DNA of 8,870 bases from Symbiobacteriaceae bacterium (GTDB lineage Bacteria; Bacillota; JAAYKD01; WRDA01): positions 1 through 8,870 of the forward strand of contig WRDA01000047.1 of the NCBI GenBank assembly GCA_009783675.1, written 5' to 3'. A model generated the notes under the pieces. It did no database searches. It saw only the letters and a list, made by a program, of their open reading frames with translations, and was not told where the DNA came from. Positions 1-5,792 of the stretch are shown here, one piece after another. Each line of letters begins with the position of its first letter. Position 1 is the stretch's first letter. Position numbers and translations under genes: made by a program.

Positions 1-229
1 ATTTAGTGTTTAGCCAGGTTCGAACCAGGATATGTAAGCACTGGTCTTCACTCCTGGAGCCTACAGTTCACTTTTTTCCTCTATCTTCATGTGGTTACTG
101 CAGATTAGCATGCCTCTTGAACAAATTTTATTTTATTATGCATTTATGAAGGAGAATGCGGAGGAGACCGCGAAAGACACAAGTTGATTCGCATTGTATT
201 ATGTAAAAAGGGATGGATTTTGATAGTCT
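1..229. other. Upstream non-coding region
   Basis: No supportable gene lies in this stretch. One frame stays open from base 3 to about 149, but it has no good start or ribosome binding site, and its translation is rich in Cys, Phe and Leu without a recognisable pattern. A 10-base perfect palindrome, GGTTCGAACC, sits at 17-26. It resembles a tRNA T-loop at first glance, but no tRNA surrounds it. The segment around 117-149 is AT-rich. A T-run at 72-77 has no GC-rich stem directly before it, so it is not a convincing terminator. The end of the upstream gene is not visible, so this region is probably the leader of the operon that starts at 230. Confidence 0.5.
174..202 (+). promoter_or_regulatory. 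Candidate sigma-A promoter before the HlyD-like gene
   Basis: AAGACA at 174-179 matches four of six bases of the -35 consensus. TATTAT at 197-202 matches five of six bases of the -10 consensus, and the spacer is 17 bases. Transcription would start near 209, leaving a leader of only about 20 bases that contains the purine-rich AAAGGGATGG segment before the ATG at 230. This is a visual match in AT-rich DNA, and chance is a real alternative. Confidence 0.3.
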
Positions 230-1567
230 ATGACGAATCTTGTTGATAGTAGACGTAAGGTAGCTGTCCGAAACGCTTCCCTGGCATCAGGTTCTTTACA
301 GAAACGCAGAAAGCAAGCCGGGTTGCGTTTTGCTGTAATCACTGTATTGCTGATCTTTGCAGTGGTTCTCGCCTGGACATTCATCCGGTGGACGATTTCT
401 GCCTATTGGGTTTCCCGAGTAGTATGTCAGACGGTTTATACAACTGATTTTATAGTCACGGTTCCAGGCAGAGGTATCATACTGCGGGATGAAATGCTCT
501 GTATTTCCCCGGCAACAGGTATTGTCGCTCCTCAGGTATCAGATGGCGACTATGTATCTCTGGGGCAGCATATTGCTAACATAGATAACGCTCAGTCTAA
601 GCAGGCGATCCTTAACCAAATCAAGGATCTGGAAGATGACCTGGAAAAATATAATGCATCTACGGCTCTTACCCTAAAGGAGATCGACGAAACTATTCGT
701 TCCTGTGAGGAGTTATTACACCAAAAGTCTTTACAGTTACGTAATGCCGTAACTCTTTTGGATCAAGATAATATAGTCAGATTGGAAAAGGAAATAAAAG
801 AGCAAAACAAAGTGCGATTCGAAAAAGTATCTCAACGCTCTCTTCTCCCTGAAGACCCGGAAATTGTCAGTGAAAAACTTTTAATCCTTCGGGAGCAGCT
901 GGAACAAGCGAATAACGAGGTTATCGCTCCTGATGAAGGTCTGATCAGTTTCTGGATCGATGGAGAGGAGGAAACCTTCAGCCTTGGAAGCTTTAACACT
1001 TTTAGGTCAGAGACAATCCTGGCTCCACCGATTGCTGTAGATTCCAGAAAAAGCAGGGAAGTTCGTGCCGGCGCAGCTCTGTTTAAGATCGTCAGTCCCG
1101 GACCATGGCGCTGGTCTGGTTTGGTACCACTGGATAGCTGGGAACATCCGACTGATTGGTTAGTACATTTTTACTATGATTCCTTCTCTGAGGATGGTGA
1201 GCATCTGACTGGGAAGATATCCAGCTGGTTGGTAGATAGCCAGGAGGATAAAGGTATACAGCAGATGAGGATTACAGTTGAGTTTCCTCAAATGATCCCA
1301 ATAGCAATCTGGCAGAGAGGTCTATATCTCGAACAGATCCTGCGCGAAACGCAGGGAATAGTTTTACAGTTGAGTAATCTTCTGGAAGTTACAGGAGTGG
1401 ACGGGTCTAGATTGGGTGTACTTATCGTTGAAGAAGAAAAAATAAAATTCACCCAAATCTCCATACTCGATAGCGATGGGGATCGCATCTTGGTCGATGG
1501 CCTGAATGCGTCTTGCGAACTTGTGATAAATCCAAGTCCGAACATGATAGGTCTTAAAATTAGGTGA
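230..1567 (+). CDS. HlyD-like membrane-anchored adaptor protein
   Basis: Predicted 445-residue protein with the layout of a membrane-fusion/HlyD-family adaptor. The first 30 residues are basic and should be cytoplasmic. Residues about 31-52 form one hydrophobic transmembrane helix. Residues about 95-118 (SPATGIVAPQVSDGDYVSLG) look like the first half of a lipoyl-type barrel-sandwich domain. Residues about 121-230 are rich in Glu, Lys, Leu and Gln and look like a coiled-coil hairpin. Residues 230-245 (VIAPDEGLISFWIDG) resemble the second lipoyl half, and the C-terminal 60 residues resemble the HlyD C-terminal beta domain (VLIVEEEKIKFTQI, then DGDRILVDGL). The start is the first ATG after an in-frame TAG at 224-226, with only a weak upstream AGGGATGG. 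No ABC or MFS transporter partner lies beside it. From memory, a gene of this type often precedes yggS-sepF in Clostridia, so a role in envelope or division is possible, but its function is unknown. Confidence 0.75.
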   Translation: MTNLVDSRRKVAVRNASLASGSLQKRRKQAGLRFAVITVLLIFAVVLAWTFIRWTISAYWVSRVVCQTVYTTDFIVTVPGRGIILRDEMLCISPATGIVAPQVSDGDYVSLGQHIANIDNAQSKQAILNQIKDLEDDLEKYNASTALTLKEIDETIRSCEELLHQKSLQLRNAVTLLDQDNIVRLEKEIKEQNKVRFEKVSQRSLLPEDPEIVSEKLLILREQLEQANNEVIAPDEGLISFWIDGEEETFSLGSFNTFRSETILAPPIAVDSRKSREVRAGAALFKIVSPGPWRWSGLVPLDSWEHPTDWLVHFYYDSFSEDGEHLTGKISSWLVDSQEDKGIQQMRITVEFPQMIPIAIWQRGLYLEQILRETQGIVLQLSNLLEVTGVDGSRLGVLIVEEEKIKFTQISILDSDGDRILVDGLNASCELVINPSPNMIGLKIR

Positions 1568-1592
1568 AACCTAAGAAGGATGGTCTTCTGGC

Positions 1593-2327
1593 ATGCAAGG
1601 CAATCAGGCACAAATTAATGACGAGCTGTATACAGATGAAGAGCGCTGGGCAGAGCTGCGCACAAGAGTAGCTCAAGCTGCCTCTCGTTCACAGAGATCA
1701 GCTGATGATATCACCGTTATCGCAGTCAGTAAAACAGTTTCTGCCACCAGAGTCAGGCAGGCATATCTCTCAGGCTGGCAGAACTTTGGTGAGAACAGGG
1801 TCCAGGAGCTTGTCGGCAAGCAGGATGAGTTGGTGGAGCTGCCCGGTGCGACCTGGCATCTCATCGGGCAACTCCAATCTAATAAAGTCAAAGATGTCCT
1901 GGGTAGGGTTTCATACATACACTCTTTGGACAGATTGTCGTTGGCAATAGCAATTCAAGAACGAGCAGAGAACATGAGTATTGCAAGGATGAAGTGTTTC
2001 ATCGAAATGAATCTTGCTGGAGAAACAAGCAAAGCGGGTTTGGCTCCGAACCAACTGCCAGATTTTCTAAGGCAGGTATCTCTGCTTCCCAGACTGGAAA
2101 TAGTAGGCTTGATGACTATACCACCCTTGGTTTCTAATCCAGAAGAATCAAGAGCACTCTTTCGCAGATTAGCTGAGATGCGAGATCAAATAAGAGAAAT
2201 GAATCTTCCTAATGTTACGATGAATCATTTGTCCATGGGTATGAGTGCAGACTTCGAAATCGCAATTGAGGAGGGAGCTGATTTTATCAGGGTTGGGACT
2301 GCAATTTTCGGGAGACGAACTATCTGA
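1593..2327 (+). CDS. ylmE: YggS/YlmE pyridoxal phosphate homeostasis protein
   Basis: A 244-residue protein of the YggS/PROSC family, cytosolic proteins with an alanine-racemase-like TIM-barrel fold that bind PLP and buffer its level but have no known catalytic activity. The PLP-binding lysine is K47 in VIAVSK. Other family landmarks are QNFGENRVQE, WHLIGQLQSNKVK, GLMTIPPL and, near the C-terminus, HLSMGMSADFEIAIEEGADF followed by RVGTAIFG, which holds the phosphate-binding region. Length fits the family (about 220-245). The first in-frame ATG after a TAA at 1572-1574 is used, with AGAAGGA at 1574-1580 at a somewhat long spacing of 12. The gene follows the HlyD-like gene by 25 bases and precedes sepF, the classic ylmE-ylmF order of Gram-positive bacteria. 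Confidence 0.95.
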   Translation: MQGNQAQINDELYTDEERWAELRTRVAQAASRSQRSADDITVIAVSKTVSATRVRQAYLSGWQNFGENRVQELVGKQDELVELPGATWHLIGQLQSNKVKDVLGRVSYIHSLDRLSLAIAIQERAENMSIARMKCFIEMNLAGETSKAGLAPNQLPDFLRQVSLLPRLEIVGLMTIPPLVSNPEESRALFRRLAEMRDQIREMNLPNVTMNHLSMGMSADFEIAIEEGADFIRVGTAIFGRRTI

Positions 2328-2350
2328 GGATAGTCTTGCATTCTTAGCAG

Positions 2351-2377
2351 TTGACCACAAAGCGAGGTATTTATTTA
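2351..2377 (+). promoter_or_regulatory. Weak candidate promoter before sepF
   Basis: TTGACC at 2351-2356 matches five of six bases of the -35 consensus. TATTTA at 2372-2377 is a modest -10, but the spacer is only 15 bases. It lies in the 83-base gap between yggS and sepF, where an internal promoter would let the division genes be expressed apart from the upstream pair. The short spacer makes it doubtful. Confidence 0.2.
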
Positions 2378-2410
2378 GGTTCAGTTTCGATATTACAAGG
2401 AGGGTTTATC

Positions 2411-2965
2411 ATGGCAGGGCTAATGAATTGGTTTTGGGATAAAGTGGGACTAGGTGATCCCGCGGAAGATGAGGAGGAGGATCTCACTACGGAGAGAGAT
2501 GACCTGATAGCTAGTCCGCCGCAGGTTTCTTCCAACAGTAAAGTGGTTCCCCTGCGAGGAAGCACAGGAGCTCCCTCTCTTCCTTCGTCTGCGCCCAAGC
2601 CAACAGGATCTGTTAGCGAAGTGCAGTCGCAGTCTCAGATTCCTCATTCACAAGTCGTAGTCTTTGTTCCGCAGAAGTTGGATGATCTTCCGGAACTTGT
2701 GAGACATTTGAGAGAAGGCCGACTCGTCGTTACTTCCTTCGATGGGACTAACGAAGGTGAGATGCAGTACTGGCTGAACTTCATTTTTGGAGCGGCATGT
2801 GCTTTAGATGGTACAGCTCAAAAAATTAGCAGGAGCATCTATCTTGTAGCTCCGCGAAATGTAGATATCACCTCTAATTTAAAGGAGATACTGCTTGCCC
2901 GTGACAATCAGGAACGGGGAAGAGATAGCAGACTCTCGGCTATCGAAGATTTCTCCATCCAATAA
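2411..2965 (+). CDS. sepF: Cell division protein SepF
   Basis: A 184-residue SepF (YlmF), which anchors FtsZ to the cytoplasmic membrane and organises its filaments at the division site. Residues 1-14 (MAGLMNWFWDKVGL) form the amphipathic membrane-binding helix. Residues 15-80 are an acidic, then Ser/Pro/Gln-rich linker. Residues about 81-166 are the SepF core, starting VVVFVPQKLDDL and including FIFGAACALDGTAQKIS and LVAPRNVDI. The frame is open upstream to an ATG at 2351, but the start at 2411 is chosen because AAGGAGGG at 2397-2404 sits six bases before it and because the membrane helix must be N-terminal. The gap after yggS is 83 bases, the largest within the + strand gene series, so an internal promoter is possible. 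Confidence 0.95.
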   Translation: MAGLMNWFWDKVGLGDPAEDEEEDLTTERDDLIASPPQVSSNSKVVPLRGSTGAPSLPSSAPKPTGSVSEVQSQSQIPHSQVVVFVPQKLDDLPELVRHLREGRLVVTSFDGTNEGEMQYWLNFIFGAACALDGTAQKISRSIYLVAPRNVDITSNLKEILLARDNQERGRDSRLSAIEDFSIQ

Positions 2966-2981
2966 GCGATGAGCCCATCGC
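2966..2981 (+). other. Stem-loop immediately after the sepF stop codon
   Basis: GCGATG (2966-2971), loop AGCC and CATCGC (2976-2981) form a perfect 6-bp GC-rich hairpin. It begins at the first base after the sepF TAA. The bases that follow are not a T-run, so it is not a standard intrinsic terminator. It could act as a weak attenuator or an mRNA 3'-end stabiliser between sepF and divIVA. The structure is visible in the sequence; the function is inferred. Confidence 0.4.
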
Positions 2982-3022
2982 CACCATGACTGTCCTGCTA
3001 TCGAAGGGAGGTCTGTTTTTGT

Positions 3023-3511
3023 ATGCTCACTCCTCTGGATATTCATAATAAGGAGTTTAAAAGGTCATTACGCGGATATGATGAAAACGAAGTCGATCAG
3101 TTCCTTGACGAAGTCGTCCATGATTATGAAGTGGCTTATCGTGAGCTCAGCAGCTTAAGAGACAGGGTTATTGGCTATGAGGAAAGAATAAGCCAGTTTC
3201 AGGATATGGAAGAGAGTTTGAAGAAGACACTTCTTGTCGCTCAGGAAACCTCTGAGAAGCTCAAGGTAAATGCTCACAAGGAAGGCGAACTGATCGTGCG
3301 TGAGGCAGAAGCAAAAGCTGCCAGGATCGTAGAGGAAGCCAGAACCAGGGCACAGCAGATTATTACAGAACATGACGAGGTTCGCAAAGATGCTTCTATC
3401 TTTCGCAGTCGACTAAGGTCCATGCTGTTAACCCAGATAGAAATGCTAGATAATCCGGATTGGGTTTATGGTTCAAATGACACCAGGCATGAACCGGAAG
3501 ACTCGGTTTAG
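3023..3511 (+). CDS. divIVA: DivIVA-family cell division/polarity protein
   Basis: A 162-residue DivIVA, close in length to the Bacillus protein (164). It recognises negatively curved membrane at septa and poles and recruits partner proteins there. The N-terminal membrane-binding domain is clear: LTPLDIHNKEFKRSLRGYD (residues 2-20), then ENEVDQFLDEV. Residues about 35-135 are heptad-rich coiled coil, with LVAQETSEKL and LIVREAEAKAARIVEEA resembling the second coiled-coil region. The membrane-inserting Phe17 of the Bacillus protein aligns with Leu16 here, followed by the conserved Arg. A good AAGGGAGGT at 3004-3012 lies ten bases before the ATG. It follows sepF by 57 bases; ylmG and ylmH, usual between these two genes in Bacillus, are not present. 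Confidence 0.95.
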   Translation: MLTPLDIHNKEFKRSLRGYDENEVDQFLDEVVHDYEVAYRELSSLRDRVIGYEERISQFQDMEESLKKTLLVAQETSEKLKVNAHKEGELIVREAEAKAARIVEEARTRAQQIITEHDEVRKDASIFRSRLRSMLLTQIEMLDNPDWVYGSNDTRHEPEDSV

Positions 3512-3538
3512 TCTTTTTCGAAGGAGGGTTATGGAGGC

Positions 3539-4294
3539 TTGAGTATCAACTTTTCCGGAAAGCAGGGAACAGAAAGAGTAGTCGGCGTGGTTGGTGGCAT
3601 GGGGCCCGAAGCTACAGCCGACTTCTATCTTAAGCTGCTCGCCATCACTCCTGCTAGCAGGGATCAGGACCATTTACGTGTTATTATCGACAGCAATGCC
3701 AAGGTTCCCGATAGAGTCGCTGCCATCCTTGGTGAAGGGGAAAGTCCCGTCTTGATTCTTCAGAGCATGGCCAGAGGACTGCAGAGTCTTGGTGCTGATC
3801 TACTAGTGATTCCCTGTAATACTGCGCACTACTACTACGAGGATGTGCAATCAGCAGTGACCATACCTGTCCTTCACATGCAGAAAGCAGTTGTCGCAAG
3901 CATACAGAGAACTGCTGCCGATCACCCTAATCTTGATTACAGTCGTGTGGGTCTCCTGGCCACCACCGCTACATTGCATACCAAGCTGTACCAAATATAT
4001 GCCGAAGAGGCAGGCATCGTCATCATTGTTCCCAATGCAGTGACTCAGGAGCAGTTTGTTACCGCTGGGATTAAAGCAGTTAAAGCAGGTGACAGGAGTA
4101 CTGGTCGCCGACTTATTCACCAGGCAGCCAAGGAGTTAATCGATAACGGAGCTCAGGTCATAATTGCCGGATGTACTGAAATCCCGCTGGTACTGGCGGA
4201 TGGCGACATATCGGTATCCGTAATCGACAGTACAGAGGTACTAGCCGAAGCTACCTTGAGGGCGGCTATGGGAAGTCTCAGTGAACGGAGATAA
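3539..4294 (+). CDS. Aspartate/glutamate-family amino acid racemase
   Basis: A 251-residue member of the cofactor-independent Asp/Glu racemase superfamily, closest in pattern to aspartate racemase/YgeA-type enzymes. These invert the alpha carbon using two cysteines as acid and base. Both are present: C93 in IPCNTAH and C212 in AGCTEIPL. The N-terminal VVGVVGGMGPEATADFY (residues 14-30) is the family signature. The start is TTG, chosen because AAGGAGGG at 3521-3528 lies ten bases upstream and the family signature begins soon after it. An ATG at 3531 in another frame stops after three codons. The substrate cannot be told from sequence: D-aspartate or D-glutamate for peptidoglycan or its cross-bridge is plausible given the division and envelope neighbours, but broad-specificity racemases exist. 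Its 3' end overlaps lspA by 14 bases. Confidence 0.88.
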   Translation: MSINFSGKQGTERVVGVVGGMGPEATADFYLKLLAITPASRDQDHLRVIIDSNAKVPDRVAAILGEGESPVLILQSMARGLQSLGADLLVIPCNTAHYYYEDVQSAVTIPVLHMQKAVVASIQRTAADHPNLDYSRVGLLATTATLHTKLYQIYAEEAGIVIIVPNAVTQEQFVTAGIKAVKAGDRSTGRRLIHQAAKELIDNGAQVIIAGCTEIPLVLADGDISVSVIDSTEVLAEATLRAAMGSLSERR

Positions 4295-4793
4295 AGATCA
4301 GATTCCTACACCATCATCAACAGATGTCGTATGGTGGTTTCCGGAGATCCCTATAATTGCTCTGGTCCTTTTTCTGGATCGTTTCAGCAAGCACCTTGCG
4401 GTGACTTACCTTGTCTCGGGAGAGTCTGTGCAGTTCATTCCAGGATTGCTAAAGCTCTTATACTCGACGAACACCGGCGCTGCTTTTAGTATTCTTTCCA
4501 ATCAACGCATAGTACTGTCCCTGTTTAGCATCATAGTAATAGGTCTCATGGTGTATTGGCGTAACTACCTGACCATGGGGTTACCTTTTCTAAGGCTTGT
4601 GTGGTCCTTGGTGTTGGCAGGTGCTTTGGGAAACTTGTGGGATCGCATCCTGCGTGGCTATGTAGTCGATTTCCTGGCTTTTGATTTCATCGTTTTCCCG
4701 GTCTTTAACATGGCTGATATCGCAATCTCCTGTGGTGGTTTACTGTATCTGCTTTTCTTGTTATCTACTGAGTTCAAACAGGGTAAGAGGTAA
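4281..4793 (+). CDS. lspA: Lipoprotein signal peptidase (signal peptidase II)
   Basis: A 170-residue integral membrane aspartyl protease that cleaves the signal peptide of diacylglyceryl-modified prolipoproteins. Four hydrophobic segments are visible, at about residues 22-42, 75-93, 104-120 and 143-162. Family landmarks are LDRFSK (D33), NTGAAFSI, GALGNLWDRILRGYVVDF and FPVFNMADIAIS. The catalytic pair is D130 (VVDF) and D146 (NMAD). The start is GTG at 4281, inside the end of the racemase gene in another frame, with only a weak GGGAAG nearby. No later in-frame ATG, GTG or TTG precedes the first membrane segment. The 14-base overlap suggests translational coupling. The next gene, rluD-like, starts three bases after the stop, the common lspA-rluD pairing of Firmicutes. 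Confidence 0.95.
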   Translation: MNGDKDQIPTPSSTDVVWWFPEIPIIALVLFLDRFSKHLAVTYLVSGESVQFIPGLLKLLYSTNTGAAFSILSNQRIVLSLFSIIVIGLMVYWRNYLTMGLPFLRLVWSLVLAGALGNLWDRILRGYVVDFLAFDFIVFPVFNMADIAISCGGLLYLLFLLSTEFKQGKR

Positions 4794-4795
4794 TC

Positions 4796-5791
4796 ATGTT
4801 TCGGCAGACAGGTATGAGTATGCATTCTGGAATAGATTCCTCTGAGGAGAATTACAACCCTGAAGAGGAAAAGGTGTTTACATATCAGGTTACGGAGAAT
4901 GTTGAGAGGTTGGACCTTTGGCTATCAGTTCAGTCCGGACTTAGTCGTTCTCAGGTTCAGCGTTTGATCAAAGATGGTTATGTATGGCTCGATGGAGTTA
5001 TAAAACCAGCGAGTTCCTCCCTGCAGGTTGGACAGATAGTGGAAATGAAAGAGCCTGCTGTAGAAAGTCTCATGCTAACACCTGAAGCTATCCCGTTGGA
5101 TATTATCTACGAAGACAGTAGTTTAATCATGGTTAATAAACAGCGCAATATGGTTGTTCATCCTTCGCCTGGTCATCTTACAGGAACTCTCGTACATGCT
5201 TTGCTATACCATTGTAAGGATTTGGGTAGTATTGGTGGTACTATTCGACCCGGAATAGTTCACCGCTTAGACAAAGATACGACGGGCATGTTGGTTGTTG
5301 CTAAGGATGAAGCCACCATGGAAGCTTTGAGTACACAGATCAGAGAGAGGCGGATGGAACGGCACTATCTCGCTCTGGTTTGGGGAGGTCCCAATGAAGA
5401 TGAAGGATCGATTGATCTGCCTATCGGACGACATCCCAGGGATCGTCAGAAGATGGCAGTAGTCGCTACAGGGCGGAATGCAGTAACTTCCTACCGGGTG
5501 CTCATTAGAGACGTTGGTTTCTCGCTACTGCACATAAAACTGGATACTGGCCGAACTCATCAAATCAGAGTACATATGAGTCATTGCGGATACCCGGTAG
5601 TTGGCGATCCCCTTTATCAACCTCGTAGGAACCCCTTTGGTCTCTCTGCACAAGCGTTACATGCCTGGAAGTTATGTATCGATCATCCTGTCACCAGAGA
5701 GCGTCTCTGCAAGGAAGGTGCCCTTCCTGATGATTTCACTGAAGCACTGCATAGATTGCGTTTCACTTACTCTCTCAAGAAGGAGAATTAA
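4796..5791 (+). CDS. RluD-type RNA pseudouridine synthase
   Basis: A 331-residue pseudouridine synthase of the RluA/RluD family, which isomerises uridine to pseudouridine, usually in 23S rRNA. After a 30-residue acidic leader, residues about 37-85 are an S4 RNA-binding domain (RLDLWLSVQSGLSRSQVQRL). The catalytic domain follows, with the signature RPGIVHRLDKDTTGMLVVAK, where D159 is the catalytic aspartate. Later come GRTHQIRVHMSHCGYP and VVGDPLY, typical of the family. The ATG at 4796 has AGAGGT at 4786-4791, overlapping the lspA stop; an in-frame ATG at 4814 is a weaker alternative. In Bacillus the gene at this place beside lspA is ylyB. The target uridine is not deducible, so no firm symbol is given. 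Confidence 0.93.
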   Translation: MFRQTGMSMHSGIDSSEENYNPEEEKVFTYQVTENVERLDLWLSVQSGLSRSQVQRLIKDGYVWLDGVIKPASSSLQVGQIVEMKEPAVESLMLTPEAIPLDIIYEDSSLIMVNKQRNMVVHPSPGHLTGTLVHALLYHCKDLGSIGGTIRPGIVHRLDKDTTGMLVVAKDEATMEALSTQIRERRMERHYLALVWGGPNEDEGSIDLPIGRHPRDRQKMAVVATGRNAVTSYRVLIRDVGFSLLHIKLDTGRTHQIRVHMSHCGYPVVGDPLYQPRRNPFGLSAQALHAWKLCIDHPVTRERLCKEGALPDDFTEALHRLRFTYSLKKEN

Positions 5792-5792
5792 T

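Noticed and set aside
13..30. tRNA T-arm-like sequence around GGTTCGAACC
   Set aside because: The core is only a 10-base palindrome. The flanks are direct CCAGG repeats rather than a pairing stem, and no acceptor, D or anticodon arm can be built around it on either strand.
52..80. Possible terminator: inverted repeat CCAGGA/TCCTGG followed by a T-run
   Set aside because: The repeat arms (25-30 and 52-57) are 21 bases apart, and the T-run starts 14 bases after the second arm, which does not fit an intrinsic terminator.
3..149. Open frame on the + strand at the left edge, possible end of an upstream gene
   Set aside because: The translation shows no family motif and an odd, Cys- and Phe-rich composition unlike the neighbouring genes, so chance openness is more likely.
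156..206. Short 16-codon reading frame starting at an ATG after AAGGAG
   Set aside because: The purine-rich site is only one base from the ATG, too close to work. The peptide is short and very basic with no known pattern, and it ends just before the real gene.
1288..1611. 107-codon open frame on the - strand over the end of the HlyD-like gene
   Set aside because: It is antisense to a well-supported gene, with no ribosome binding site or recognisable domain.
2319..2334. Hairpin ACTATC-TGAG-GATAGT over the yggS stop codon
   Set aside because: The stem is AT-rich and only 6 bp, has no T-run after it, and half of it is coding sequence; likely chance.
5601..5792. N-terminal extension of the phosphorylase into the rluD-like gene
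   Set aside because: The extension is a second frame inside rluD. The start at 5793 has a good ribosome binding site, and the resulting 433-residue length matches the family exactly.
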